Source of the DNA: Clostridiales bacterium UBA4644
GTDB lineage: Bacteria > Bacillota > Clostridia > Oscillospirales > Butyricicoccaceae
Reading direction: 5' to 3'
Length of the DNA stretch: 11,297 nt
Assembly: GCA_002405755.1 (NCBI GenBank)
Contig: DHMK01000014.1
Location: 1-11,297, forward strand
In this document: positions 1 to 6,002 of the stretch, one piece after another
Layout of the letters: the number at the start of each line of letters is the position of its first letter
Numbering within the stretch: the stretch's first letter is position 1
Notes under the pieces: generated by a model
What the model was told of the DNA's origin: nothing
Databases searched by the model: none
What the model saw: only the letters and a program-made list of their open reading frames with translations
Made by a program: the position numbers and the translations under genes

Positions 1-22
1 CGCAGACTTTTTCGACAAACTG

Positions 23-49
23 AAGGCGCGGCGAAATGCCGCGCCTTTT
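23..49 (+). terminator. Rho-independent terminator of an upstream plus-strand gene
   Basis: A perfect 10-bp stem (23-32 with 38-47) with a five-base GAAAT loop is followed by TTTT on the plus strand. The T-run is better on plus than on minus, so it most likely ends a gene lying left of the window. A reading frame with TGA at 21-23 abuts the stem and could be that gene's last few codons, but too little is visible to call it. It may also stop minus-strand transcripts leaving deoD. Confidence 0.8.
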
Positions 50-60
50 GTACTGCTGTT

Positions 61-780
61 TTATCGCTCCGCCATGTCCACCGCAACGGCCAGGGCCAGC
101 TCCATCATATCGGTAAAGCTGTTCTGCCGGGCCTCCGCGTCCAGCGCCTCGCCCCGGACGATATGGTCCGAGATGGTGCAGATGGCCAGCGCGTTTTTGC
201 CCGCCTTGGCGGCGTTCATGTAAAGGCCGGCAGCCTCCATCTCCACCGCCAGCACGCCCATCTCCATCCATTTGCCGTTGGGATCGTCCAGGGCGCTGTA
301 GAAGGTGTCGGAGGAAAGCAGATTGCCCACCTGCATCCGCAGACCCATGTCCCGGCCATGACGCATGGCGCTCTCCAGCAGGGGATAGCTGCAGATGGGG
401 GCGAAGGCGCCGGGCAGCTGGAATTGCGCGCCGTAATTGGAATTGGTGCAGGCGCCCATGCCGATGACCACGTCCCGCAGCTGCAGCTGGGGATGCAGCC
501 CGCCGGCGGTGCCAACGCGGATGATGTTGTCCACAGCGTAGAAATGGAACAGCTCATAGCTGTAAATGCCGATGGAGGGGATGCCCATGCCGCTGGCCAT
601 GACGCTGACGGGAACGCCCCGATAGACGCCGGTATAGCCGTGGATGCCCCGGACGTTGTTGATCAGGACGGGGTTTTCCAGATAATGCTCTGCGATATAC
701 TTTGCCCGCAGGGGATCGCCGGGCATGAGGACGGTCTTTGCAAATGCGCCTTTTTCCGCAGAATTATGAGGGGTTGCCAT
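61..780 (-). CDS. deoD: Purine nucleoside phosphorylase, DeoD type
   Basis: This enzyme reversibly cleaves purine (deoxy)ribonucleosides with phosphate to the free base and (deoxy)ribose 1-phosphate, in cytosolic purine salvage. The 239-residue length is normal for the hexameric, E. coli-like class. Visible motifs are MPGDPLRA at residues 19-26 (phosphate site, with G21 and R25), RVGTAGG at 88-94 (phosphate-binding arginine; T replaces the serine usual in E. coli), VEMEAAGLY at 179-187 (ribose/base contacts) and SDH at 204-206, where D205 is the catalytic acid. The ATG at 780 has AAAGGAG about 8 bases upstream. It lies 43 bases downstream of ung on the same strand with no terminator between, so the two are probably co-transcribed. 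Family assignment is firm; substrate preference (adenosine against inosine/guanosine) cannot be read from the sequence. Confidence 0.96.
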   Translation of the reverse strand: MATPHNSAEKGAFAKTVLMPGDPLRAKYIAEHYLENPVLINNVRGIHGYTGVYRGVPVSVMASGMGIPSIGIYSYELFHFYAVDNIIRVGTAGGLHPQLQLRDVVIGMGACTNSNYGAQFQLPGAFAPICSYPLLESAMRHGRDMGLRMQVGNLLSSDTFYSALDDPNGKWMEMGVLAVEMEAAGLYMNAAKAGKNALAICTISDHIVRGEALDAEARQNSFTDMMELALAVAVDMAER

Positions 781-823
781 GATGATCGCTCCTTTATGTT
801 TTTAATAGTATGATGCTTCCGGG

Positions 824-1495
824 TCAGCCGCGGATCTGCCAGTCGATGGGCGCTTCGCCGGCCTGCTGCAGGAACTGGTTGGCCTTGGAAAAGTGGCGGC
901 AGCCGAAAAAGCCCTGATAGGCGGAAAGGGGGCTGGGGTGGGGCGCGGTCAGCACCAGATGGTTCATGCTCTGGATCAGCGGCAGCTTCTGCCGGGCGTT
1001 TGCCCCCCAGAGCAAAAAAACCATGGGCTTTTCCCGGGCGCTGAGATGGCGGATGATGCTGTCGGTCAGCTGCTCCCAGCCCTGATTTTTGTGGGAATTG
1101 GGCTGTCCCTCCCGGACGGAGAGCACCGTGTTCAGCAGCAGCACGCCCCGCTGGGCCCATTCGATAAGGCAGCCGTGGGAGGGGAGGGTGCAGCCAAGAT
1201 CGGAAAGCAGCTCCTTATAAATATTTTGCAGCGAGGGCGGCACAGCCACGCCCTTCTGCACGGAAAAGGCCAGTCCGTGGGCCTGCCCGGGGCTGTGGTA
1301 GGGATCCTGCCCCAGGATCACGACCTTGACCGCAGGATAATCGGTATATTTCAGGGCGTTGAACAGGTCCTCCCGGGGCGGATAGACCGGCCCTGCGGCA
1401 TATTCCTGATCCAGAAACGCCTGCAGGCGGGCAAAGCTCCCGCTCTGCAGATCCTCCCGCAGGACGCTGTCCCACTGGTTCCCAATGGAAAGCAT
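824..1495 (-). CDS. ung: Uracil-DNA glycosylase, family 1
   Basis: Ung removes uracil from DNA as the first step of base-excision repair. With the start at 1495 the protein has 223 residues, normal for the family. Hallmarks are GQDPYH at residues 62-67 (catalytic water-activating D64), LLLNTVLSV in the middle (uracil pocket region) and HPSPLSAYQGFFGCRHF from H186 (catalytic histidine and minor-groove intercalation loop). The frame is open 15 codons further upstream to 1540, but the ATG at 1495 is chosen. It has an AGGAGAGG ribosome binding site 7-8 bases upstream, and the longer version would begin inside the -10 region. It is the first gene of a probable ung-deoD transcript and diverges from the zinc-ribbon gene at 1697. 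Pairing DNA repair with purine salvage has no special meaning that I can see. Confidence 0.97.
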   Translation of the reverse strand: MLSIGNQWDSVLREDLQSGSFARLQAFLDQEYAAGPVYPPREDLFNALKYTDYPAVKVVILGQDPYHSPGQAHGLAFSVQKGVAVPPSLQNIYKELLSDLGCTLPSHGCLIEWAQRGVLLLNTVLSVREGQPNSHKNQGWEQLTDSIIRHLSAREKPMVFLLWGANARQKLPLIQSMNHLVLTAPHPSPLSAYQGFFGCRHFSKANQFLQQAGEAPIDWQIRG

Positions 1496-1530
1496 AAGGA
1501 AACACCTCTCCTTCGCGCGGCTTTTTGAAA

Positions 1531-1539
1531 AGTATAGCA
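1531..1539 (-). promoter_or_regulatory. Extended -10 promoter element for ung
   Basis: On the minus strand this reads TGCTATACT: an extended TG motif plus TATACT, a one-mismatch -10 box. It sits 36 bases before the ung start codon. The -35 region is poor (TTTCAA-like near 1554-1559), which is typical of extended -10 promoters. The same nine bases recur in front of two other genes in this window. Confidence 0.5.
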
Positions 1540-1638
1540 TAAAAGCCGCCGCTTTGAAAGCCCCTTTTGCGGCAGACGGGAAAAAACGGAAAATTTACAG
1601 GTTTTTTTGCGGAAAGCGTGGAATTCCATGGCCTGCTG

Positions 1639-1647
1639 TGCTATACT
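1639..1647 (+). promoter_or_regulatory. Extended -10 promoter element for the zinc-ribbon gene
   Basis: TGCTATACT lies 50 bases before the ATG at 1697 and has no convincing -35 box (TGGAAT at 1619-1624 with a 17-base spacer is weak). It faces away from the ung promoter, about 100 bases to its left, so the 1541-1696 gap is a divergent promoter region. I see nothing else coding in that gap. Confidence 0.5.
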
Positions 1648-1696
1648 GTAAACAGAAAAGGGAACCGTAAAACCATCGAGACAGGAGGTTTTTTCT

Positions 1697-2092
1697 ATGG
1701 CATTACTGGATAAGCTCAGCGCCGCGGCCAAGAGCGCGGGCGATATGGCCAATGCGGCCATCAAGACTGCCGGAGACAAGGCCAATCTGGCCATTGAGCA
1801 GGGCAAGCTGAAGGCGGAGATCCGCCGGCATAACCAGAGCATCGAGGAGTTCAAAAATCAGATCGGCGACCTGCTGTGGACCAGGTATCAGCAGGGCGAG
1901 GCGGTGGATCCGCAGGTGACCGCGCTGTGCGACAGCATCCAGGCGGCGAGCCGCGCGATCCAGACCCTGCAGGAAAAGCTGGAGGAGCTCAAGCTCCCCG
2001 AGACGCCCGCCCCGGAGCGGCACTGTCCCCAGTGCGGCGCGGTGATCGCCGAGGACGCCCGCTTCTGCAACAGCTGCGGCGCAAAGCTCTGA
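1697..2092 (+). CDS. Small helical protein with C-terminal zinc ribbon, function unknown
   Basis: This is a 131-residue soluble protein. Residues 1-45 are alanine/lysine-rich and look like an amphipathic helix. About 45-102 continues as charged helix, probably coiled coil. The C-terminus is a compact zinc ribbon with four cysteines, C110-x2-C113 and C124-x2-C127 (CPQCG...FCNSCGAKL). Such treble-clef-like zinc ribbons are common at the ends of otherwise uncharacterised Firmicute proteins and are usually structural or protein-binding. No catalytic motif, signal peptide or membrane segment is visible. AGGAGG at 1682-1687 supports the ATG start. The gene has its own extended -10 promoter and is followed at once by a strong terminator, so it appears to be transcribed alone. 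The ORF is confidently real because of the zinc ligands, RBS and terminator; its role is unknown. Confidence 0.88.
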   Translation: MALLDKLSAAAKSAGDMANAAIKTAGDKANLAIEQGKLKAEIRRHNQSIEEFKNQIGDLLWTRYQQGEAVDPQVTALCDSIQAASRAIQTLQEKLEELKLPETPAPERHCPQCGAVIAEDARFCNSCGAKL

Positions 2093-2105
2093 ACGGAAAA
2101 CGGAA

Positions 2106-2139
2106 GCCTGCGGGAGGGGACCCCTTCCGCGGCTTTTTT
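2106..2139 (+). terminator. Rho-independent terminator after the zinc-ribbon gene
   Basis: The arm 2106-2118 pairs with 2122-2133, with one bulged T, one G-T pair and a tight three-base loop. Six T residues at 2134-2139 follow. It begins 14 bases past the stop codon and ends only 15 bases before the start of the cation transporter, whose RBS follows directly. An alternative pairing of CGGAAG (2101-2106) with CTTCCG (2124-2129) would break the main stem, so partial read-through is conceivable. Confidence 0.82.
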
Positions 2140-2153
2140 GTGAGGTGGATGCT

Positions 2154-3338
2154 ATGATCTCTTTGCTTGCCCGCCGGTTCATTCCCGATCGGGAGCAGAC
2201 CCAGGACCCCCGGGTGCGCCGGCAATACGGCTATCTCTGCGGCGGCCTGGGCATCGTTCTGAACCTGCTGCTGTTTTTGGGCAAGTTTCTTGCGGGCAGC
2301 CTGTGCGGCTCCATTGCCATTACCGCCGACGCCTTCAATAACCTCTCCGACGCAGGCTCCAGCCTGGTGACCCTTCTGGGCTTCAAGCTGGCGGGGCAGA
2401 AGCCGGACACGGAGCATCCCTACGGCCACGGCCGGATGGAATATGTCTCCGGGCTGATCGTGGCCATGCTGATCCTGCTCATGGGCTTCGAGCTGGCCAA
2501 GACCTCCATTGAAAAGATCGTCTCGCCGGAGCCGGTGGAGTTCCGCTGGGTCTCTGTGGGGATCCTGCTCTGCGCCATCGCCGTCAAGCTCTACATGGCG
2601 GCCTATAACCGGGCCGTGGGCAAAAGGATCCAGTCGGCCGCCATGAAGGCCACTGCCGCCGACTGTCTCAGCGACTGCGCCGCCACGGCGGCGGTGCTGA
2701 TTTGCTCTCTGCTGGGGCATTGGTGCAGCGTGGCGTTGGACGGCTGGGCAGGCATTCTGGTGGCGGCGCTGATCCTGCGGGCCGGCTACGGCGCGGCCAA
2801 GGATACCGTCAGCCCGCTGCTGGGGCAGGCTCCGGATCCGGCGCTGGTGCAGTCGATCCAGGCGCTGGTGCTGTCCTTTCCGGAGATCCGGGGCGTGCAT
2901 GACCTGATGGTCCACGACTATGGGCCGGGACGGCTGATGATCTCCCTCCATGCGGAGGTCCCCGCCGACGGCGATCTGCTGGCGCTGCACGACACCATTG
3001 ACTGCGCGGAGCAGGCCCTGCGGGACAAATTCGGCTGCCAGGCGGTGATCCATATGGACCCCATCGACACCAACGATGAGACCGTCTGCCGCGTCCGGGA
3101 GCAGATGGAAAAGCTGGTGCGGCTGATCGATCCCCGGGTGACGGTCCACGATCTGCGCATGGTGGCGGGCCCCACCCATACCAATGTGATCTTCGACGTG
3201 GCCTGCCCCTTCGATCTGAAGCTCACCGACGAGCAGGTGCGGGTTGCCGTAAAGGATCTGGTGCGGCGGCTGGACGGCAATTATTTTGCCATCGTTACCG
3301 TAGACCGGGTCCCCATGCCGCCGGCAGACAAGGCCTGA
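2154..3338 (+). CDS. Cation diffusion facilitator (CDF) transporter, likely divalent metal efflux, possibly Mn2+
   Basis: A 394-residue inner-membrane antiporter of the CDF family, which exports divalent metals in exchange for protons. Hydrophobic segments fill about residues 25-205. Signature motifs are ADAFNNLSD (58-66), HPYGHGRMEY (88-97) and DCLSD (170-174). The membrane metal site would be N62/D66 in TM2 and D170/D174 in TM5. This N-D/D-D pattern lacks the TM5 histidine usual in zinc exporters and resembles Mn2+ exporters such as MntE. The cytosolic tail (about 215-394) is long and seems to hold two ferredoxin-like units, each starting with a VHDL motif. The frame is open to a GTG at 2145, but the ATG at 2154 is preferred because GAGGTGG (2142-2148) sits 5 bases before it. 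No own promoter is obvious in the short gap after the terminator. CDF identity is firm; metal specificity is inference. Confidence 0.93.
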   Translation: MISLLARRFIPDREQTQDPRVRRQYGYLCGGLGIVLNLLLFLGKFLAGSLCGSIAITADAFNNLSDAGSSLVTLLGFKLAGQKPDTEHPYGHGRMEYVSGLIVAMLILLMGFELAKTSIEKIVSPEPVEFRWVSVGILLCAIAVKLYMAAYNRAVGKRIQSAAMKATAADCLSDCAATAAVLICSLLGHWCSVALDGWAGILVAALILRAGYGAAKDTVSPLLGQAPDPALVQSIQALVLSFPEIRGVHDLMVHDYGPGRLMISLHAEVPADGDLLALHDTIDCAEQALRDKFGCQAVIHMDPIDTNDETVCRVREQMEKLVRLIDPRVTVHDLRMVAGPTHTNVIFDVACPFDLKLTDEQVRVAVKDLVRRLDGNYFAIVTVDRVPMPPADKA

Positions 3339-3358
3339 AAAGGATATGGCACATACAA

Positions 3359-3386
3359 AAGCGCCAGCCCCGAGGGGCTGGCGCTT
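3359..3386. terminator. Bidirectional hairpin terminator between convergent genes
   Basis: An 11-bp perfect GC-rich stem (GCGCCAGCCCC at 3361-3371, partner 3374-3384) with flanking AA/TT pairing forms a long hairpin. On the minus strand it is followed by TTTTGT, giving a proper terminator for the gene ending at 3420. On the plus strand TTCTGCAATTATTT follows, a poorer tail that can still serve the CDF gene ending 20 bases before. Confidence 0.85.
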
Positions 3387-3419
3387 CTGCAATTATTTAC
3401 AAGGGAAGAAATCGGCGAT

Positions 3420-3851
3420 TCAGGCCTCCGTGGGCTGGGGCTGCTCCGGCTGCTGGCCGCAGGGGCAGGCCTTGGCTTCCTCGGCGCAGGTCTGGGCTTC
3501 CTCGGCGCAGGCGCAGGCGGCGTCGGCGTCTCCGGCCTGGGCGGCGCATTCCGCATCGCAGGCGCATTTGGCGGCCTCCTCCTGGCAGGCGTCCTCGGCG
3601 GTCTCAGGCTCCTCCTGGGCGGCGCAGGAATCCTTCAGCTGCTGGGCCAGCTTCTTGCCGAAGCGTTCCACCCGTTCCACCATGGGGAAGGACACCTGGA
3701 CCTGAGTCTCGCCGTTGGGCTGCTCCTTCTTACGGATCTCCAGGAACAGGGAGCGGGACTGGACCTCGCCCTCCTCGGTCTTGCGCAGGTCATAGGGAAT
3801 GAAGCCGGCAGCGGCGGCACAGAACAACGCGGCTTTGATCAGCTTTTTCAT
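3420..3851 (-). CDS. Unrecognised protein with N-terminal hydrophobic segment and cysteine-rich CxC tail
   Basis: A 143-residue protein in three parts. Residues 1-20 are a lysine start plus a short hydrophobic stretch (a possible signal or anchor; C11 is not in a clear lipobox). Residues 21-75 are polar with beta-like and helical segments. Residues 76-143 are Ala/Glu/Gln-rich with ten cysteines at 76, 89, 96, 98, 102, 113, 115, 122, 129 and 131. Three CxC pairs (96/98, 113/115, 129/131) and a seven-residue repeat, CAEEA-x-x starting at C115 and C122, stand out. Such spacing suggests metal binding, but this is inference and no known family is recognised. AAAGGAG lies upstream of the ATG at 3851. 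It is the last of four co-directional genes (padR, DUF4097, pspC before it) with a 53-base gap to pspC, and a terminator follows. Confidence 0.85.
   Translation of the reverse strand: MKKLIKAALFCAAAAGFIPYDLRKTEEGEVQSRSLFLEIRKKEQPNGETQVQVSFPMVERVERFGKKLAQQLKDSCAAQEEPETAEDACQEEAAKCACDAECAAQAGDADAACACAEEAQTCAEEAKACPCGQQPEQPQPTEA
3474..3511 (-). repeat. Two-copy 21-bp coding repeat (heptad CAEEAxx)
   Basis: The 17-base string GGCTTCCTCGGCGCAGG occurs exactly at 3474-3490 and 3495-3511, one 21-base period apart. On the minus strand each period encodes seven residues, C-A-E-E-A plus two variable residues. The near-identity at DNA level suggests recent slippage duplication inside the cysteine-rich tail. 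Confidence 0.75.
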
Positions 3852-3904
3852 AAATGAAAACTCCTTTCAGATGTTAAAATGACAAATTAGACGGATCGGA
3901 CAGA

Positions 3905-4096
3905 TCACTGGACCTCGCTCTTATCGGGAAAGACGAAGGCGCAGACCAGATAGGCCAGAATTCCTACGCCGTAAGCCAGGCCTACCACGCCCCAGATCAC
4001 GCGGACCAGCGTGGGGTCCACATCCAGATATTCGGCGACGCCGGCGCAGACGCCGCAGATCTTTTTATTGGCACGGTCTTTATAAATGCGTTTCAT
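3905..4096 (-). CDS. PspC-domain small membrane protein
   Basis: A 63-residue stand-alone PspC domain. Residues 1-30 carry the typical cytosolic part (KRIYKDRANKKICGVCAG, then VAEYLDVDPTLVR), and residues 31-56 form one hydrophobic segment ending in FVFPD. In enterobacteria PspC belongs to the phage-shock response to envelope damage. In Firmicutes short PspC proteins are common, often beside PadR and DUF4097 genes, and their role is less defined. No partner such as pspA, pspB or a LiaFSR-like kinase is present in this window. The ATG at 4096 has GAAAGGAG about 10 bases upstream. It lies 69 bases downstream of the DUF4097 gene with no terminator between, so it is probably in the same transcript. 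Domain call is firm; function is inferred from family and neighbours. Confidence 0.93.
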   Translation of the reverse strand: MKRIYKDRANKKICGVCAGVAEYLDVDPTLVRVIWGVVGLAYGVGILAYLVCAFVFPDKSEVQ

Positions 4097-4165
4097 GATG
4101 ATTTCTCTCCTTTCAAGAGCGATTTCCTGTTTTTTTTATTTTTGTTCGGATGGAGGGGAGGACGC

Positions 4166-5443
4166 TCAGCGGCGGTAGATGCGCAGGTCGCCGGAGACGG
4201 TCTTCATGCTGTAGGTGCAGTCGCCGCCGTCCAGATAGACGGCCGTTCCGCTTTTGGCGTTGAGCGAGGTGCGCAGGTCAAAATCGGAGCGGATATCGCC
4301 GGAGATGCGCTGGTAGCGCAGGGAGAAGCCGGCGTTGTCCGGCAGGCGGAGCTTGCTGTCGCCGGAGACGGTCTCCAGCGCAAGCTCGGCGGGCATATTG
4401 TCCAGCGTGGCCTCCAGGTCGCCGGAGACGGATTTCATCTGCAGCAGCCGGGCAGAGCCCTCCAGATCGATGTCGCCGGAGACGGTGGTCAGCTCCGTCC
4501 GCTCGCAGGCACCGGAGAGATGGATGTCGCCGGAGGTGGTCTTCAGCTGGACAGAGCCGCTCTGCTGCATGGGGCATTCCACGTCGCCGGAGGTGGTCTC
4601 CACGATCAGCTGGGCGGTCTCCATGCCCTTTTCCAGCGTCACATCGCCGCCGGTGGTGGCCACCCGCAAAAGGTTCCAGGCCCGGCGGGGCAGATAGATC
4701 TCAAAATCCGACTGGAGCATCCCATAGGAGAACAGCACGGAGCCCGCGCTGGAGCGCTGCCCCTGCCGGATCCGGAGGATGCCGTCGTCCGAGACCTGGA
4801 TCTGGGCCAGCTGCTCGTCGGTGAGCTGGCTTTCGGTGAGCTCCACGATGTAGATATTGTCGTCCTGGGAGACGCCGAACAGCACGTCGCCGGAGGCAGT
4901 CTGAACGTCTACGCCCAGCAGGCCCTCGGCGGGCACGGTGTAATCGTAGCGGCAGTCGCTGCCGTGGGAGCTGAAGCGGATGTTCAGCGATTTTGCCGCC
5001 TGCCGGACGGAGGACTTTACGCTGTGGGCCATATTGCGCAGAGGCTCCCGGGCGTCCCGGGCCACATCCCGCGCGGCGGCGGCCCCGTGAGAGGCGGCGC
5101 TTCTCAGGTCGTCGGCCACGGCCTTGAAGGCGGGGGAGGAGAAGGCCTTGCCCAGCTGGCGCATGGCTTCGTCCAGACCGGCGAAGGGATTGCTGTTGCC
5201 GGCCTTCTGATTTTCCTCGGTGCGGCGGTCGGCCTCATTGATGAAGGAAACGATCTCGCTCAGGTCGCCGATGCCGGCCTCCACCTGCGCCCGGGCTGCC
5301 TCCGGCTCCATGCCGCCGGCCGTCAGCTCATTGTATTTTTCTGTGAGATCCGCGGTGATCTCTTCCACGATGTCAGCCTTTGCGGGGCAGTCCTTGGCGG
5401 CGGACAGACGCTGCCGCACCAGCTCCCGAAACAGCTCGTTCAT
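4166..5443 (-). CDS. HAAS (DUF1700-like) and DUF4097 'SGD'-repeat protein
   Basis: A 425-residue protein. Residues 1-75 resemble the HAAS domain usually found next to or fused downstream of PadR regulators. About 85-150 is helical and charged. The remainder is a DUF4097-type beta-solenoid with an S/G-G-D step at residues 184, 265, 285, 304, 322, 340, 360, 381 and 417, so most turns are 18-21 residues. I see no signal peptide and no membrane segment, although many HAAS and DUF4097 proteins are membrane-linked. It may therefore be cytosolic, perhaps a scaffold or sensor of envelope state; this is inference. Start: ATG at 5443 with AAGGAGG 8 bases upstream. It follows padR after 21 bases, clearly as one operon, and is followed by pspC. 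The repeats leave a strong DNA footprint, TCGCCGGAG(A/G), across 4186-4894. Confidence 0.9.
   Translation of the reverse strand: MNELFRELVRQRLSAAKDCPAKADIVEEITADLTEKYNELTAGGMEPEAARAQVEAGIGDLSEIVSFINEADRRTEENQKAGNSNPFAGLDEAMRQLGKAFSSPAFKAVADDLRSAASHGAAAARDVARDAREPLRNMAHSVKSSVRQAAKSLNIRFSSHGSDCRYDYTVPAEGLLGVDVQTASGDVLFGVSQDDNIYIVELTESQLTDEQLAQIQVSDDGILRIRQGQRSSAGSVLFSYGMLQSDFEIYLPRRAWNLLRVATTGGDVTLEKGMETAQLIVETTSGDVECPMQQSGSVQLKTTSGDIHLSGACERTELTTVSGDIDLEGSARLLQMKSVSGDLEATLDNMPAELALETVSGDSKLRLPDNAGFSLRYQRISGDIRSDFDLRTSLNAKSGTAVYLDGGDCTYSMKTVSGDLRIYRR
4186..4659 (-). repeat. Degenerate in-frame repeat TCGCCGGAG encoding SGD solenoid turns
   Basis: The plus-strand string TCGCCGGAG or a close variant recurs near 4188, 4297, 4359, 4419, 4473, 4527 and 4584, with a diverged copy (TCGCCGCCG) at 4645 and an isolated one at 4887. 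Intervals are multiples of three, mostly 54-63 bases. These encode the conserved T-V/T-S-G-D step of each solenoid turn, so the repeat comes from protein structure and not from a mobile or regulatory array. Confidence 0.8.
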
Positions 5444-5464
5444 GATGATACCTCCTTGATATCG

Positions 5465-5800
5465 TTATTGTTCCCCGCGCCGGATCAGCGCGTCGATCAT
5501 TGTCTTTACCCGATCCCATTCTTCCCGGTGCTGGTCAAATACCCTGCGGCCCTCATCGGTGATGGCATAATAGCGGCGGCGGGCGCCGCTGGTCTCGTCG
5601 CCCCAGTAGGAGCGGATCTGACCGGCCTGCTCCAGCCGGCGGAAGGCGGTGTAGAGCGTGCCCTCCTTGGCCTCGTAGGCCCCGTCCGTCCGGTCGCGGA
5701 TGGCCTTGTTGATCTCATAGCCGTAGCTGTCGTGGTCCAGCAGCTGGGCCAGGATGATCGCCTCCGTGTGACCGCGGATGATATCAGATGTCAGTGACAT
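5465..5800 (-). CDS. PadR-family transcriptional regulator
   Basis: A 111-residue winged-helix repressor. Residues 8-75 show the PadR pattern: IRGHTEAIILAQLL, DSYGYEI, EGTLYTAFRRLEQAG, then the wing SYWGDETSGARRRYY followed by ITDEG. The C-terminal helix (about 83-108) is the usual dimerisation arm of the short PadR class. PadR proteins bind inverted repeats near their own promoter and are released by ligands or envelope-active compounds. The ligand here is unknown. AGAGGAGG lies upstream of the ATG at 5800. It leads an apparent four-gene operon (HAAS/DUF4097, PspC, Cys-rich protein), and the near-consensus promoter directly upstream carries candidate operator palindromes, so autoregulation is likely. 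The PadR-HAAS pairing is a well-known Firmicute arrangement, which supports the call. Confidence 0.95.
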   Translation of the reverse strand: MSLTSDIIRGHTEAIILAQLLDHDSYGYEINKAIRDRTDGAYEAKEGTLYTAFRRLEQAGQIRSYWGDETSGARRRYYAITDEGRRVFDQHREEWDRVKTMIDALIRRGEQ

Positions 5801-5821
5801 GGGGGAATGCCTCCTCTCTGG

Positions 5822-5837
5822 ATGATGGCACTATCAT
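5822..5837. promoter_or_regulatory. Candidate PadR operator overlapping -10 and start site
   Basis: ATGAT-GGCACT-ATCAT is an inverted repeat with five-base arms and a six-base spacer. It overlaps the -10 box and the expected transcription start of the padR operon, where a bound repressor would block initiation. Short arms make chance occurrence possible; the assignment is positional inference. Confidence 0.3.
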
Positions 5838-5861
5838 ACAACACATTACTTCGCCTGTCAA
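5833..5861 (-). promoter_or_regulatory. Near-consensus sigma-A-type promoter of the padR operon
   Basis: On the minus strand TTGACA (5856-5861, a perfect -35) and TATGAT (5833-5838, one mismatch from TATAAT) are separated by exactly 17 bases. The predicted transcript start, near 5826, lies about 25 bases before the padR start codon. A promoter this strong in front of a repressor gene suggests that it needs to be held down. Confidence 0.87.
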
Positions 5862-5889
5862 GGTACTTCTTCAAAAAATGTATGAAGGA

Positions 5890-5903
5890 AATGTAAATAC
5901 ATT
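5890..5903. promoter_or_regulatory. 14-bp palindrome between divergent padR and small-ORF promoters
   Basis: AATGTA-AA-TACATT has perfect six-base arms around AA. It lies 29 bases upstream of the padR -35 box and about 50 bases upstream of the small ORF's likely -10 element. PadR-type operators often contain ATGT...ACAT half-sites, so this is a reasonable second regulator site, but no binding is shown. Confidence 0.4.
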
Positions 5904-5953
5904 GTGACAGAAGTGTAAGCCGCGGCGCTGTACTTTTTTTCGGACAGTAAATC

Positions 5954-5962
5954 TGGTAAACT
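5954..5962 (+). promoter_or_regulatory. Possible extended -10 element for the 39-codon ORF
   Basis: TGG-TAAACT fits an extended -10 form with two mismatches in the hexamer, 41 bases before the ATG at 6003. The -35 position is only a T-run (5934-5939). Weak evidence. Confidence 0.3.
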
Positions 5963-6002
5963 GAATACAGAACCAGAAAACAGCGAAAGGCAGGCAGGAA
6001 AT

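Noticed and set aside
1..23. Possible last codons of an upstream plus-strand gene ending at TGA 21-23
   Set aside because: Only about seven codons are visible, with no motif. Position before the terminator fits, but too little for a gene call.
1989..3392. Minus-strand open frame opposite the CDF gene
   Set aside because: The plus strand has clear CDF motifs, RBS and terminator; the antisense translation is His/Gln/Gly-rich filler running through both flanking terminators.
4186..4894. Recurrent TCGCCGGAG strings that might look like a CRISPR or binding-site array
   Set aside because: Intervals are variable multiples of three and in frame with the SGD steps of DUF4097; they are explained by protein repeats.
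4142..5797. Long plus-strand open frame opposite DUF4097 and padR
   Set aside because: Antisense shadow: it crosses two real genes with good RBSs and its Gly/Ala/His-rich translation matches no family.
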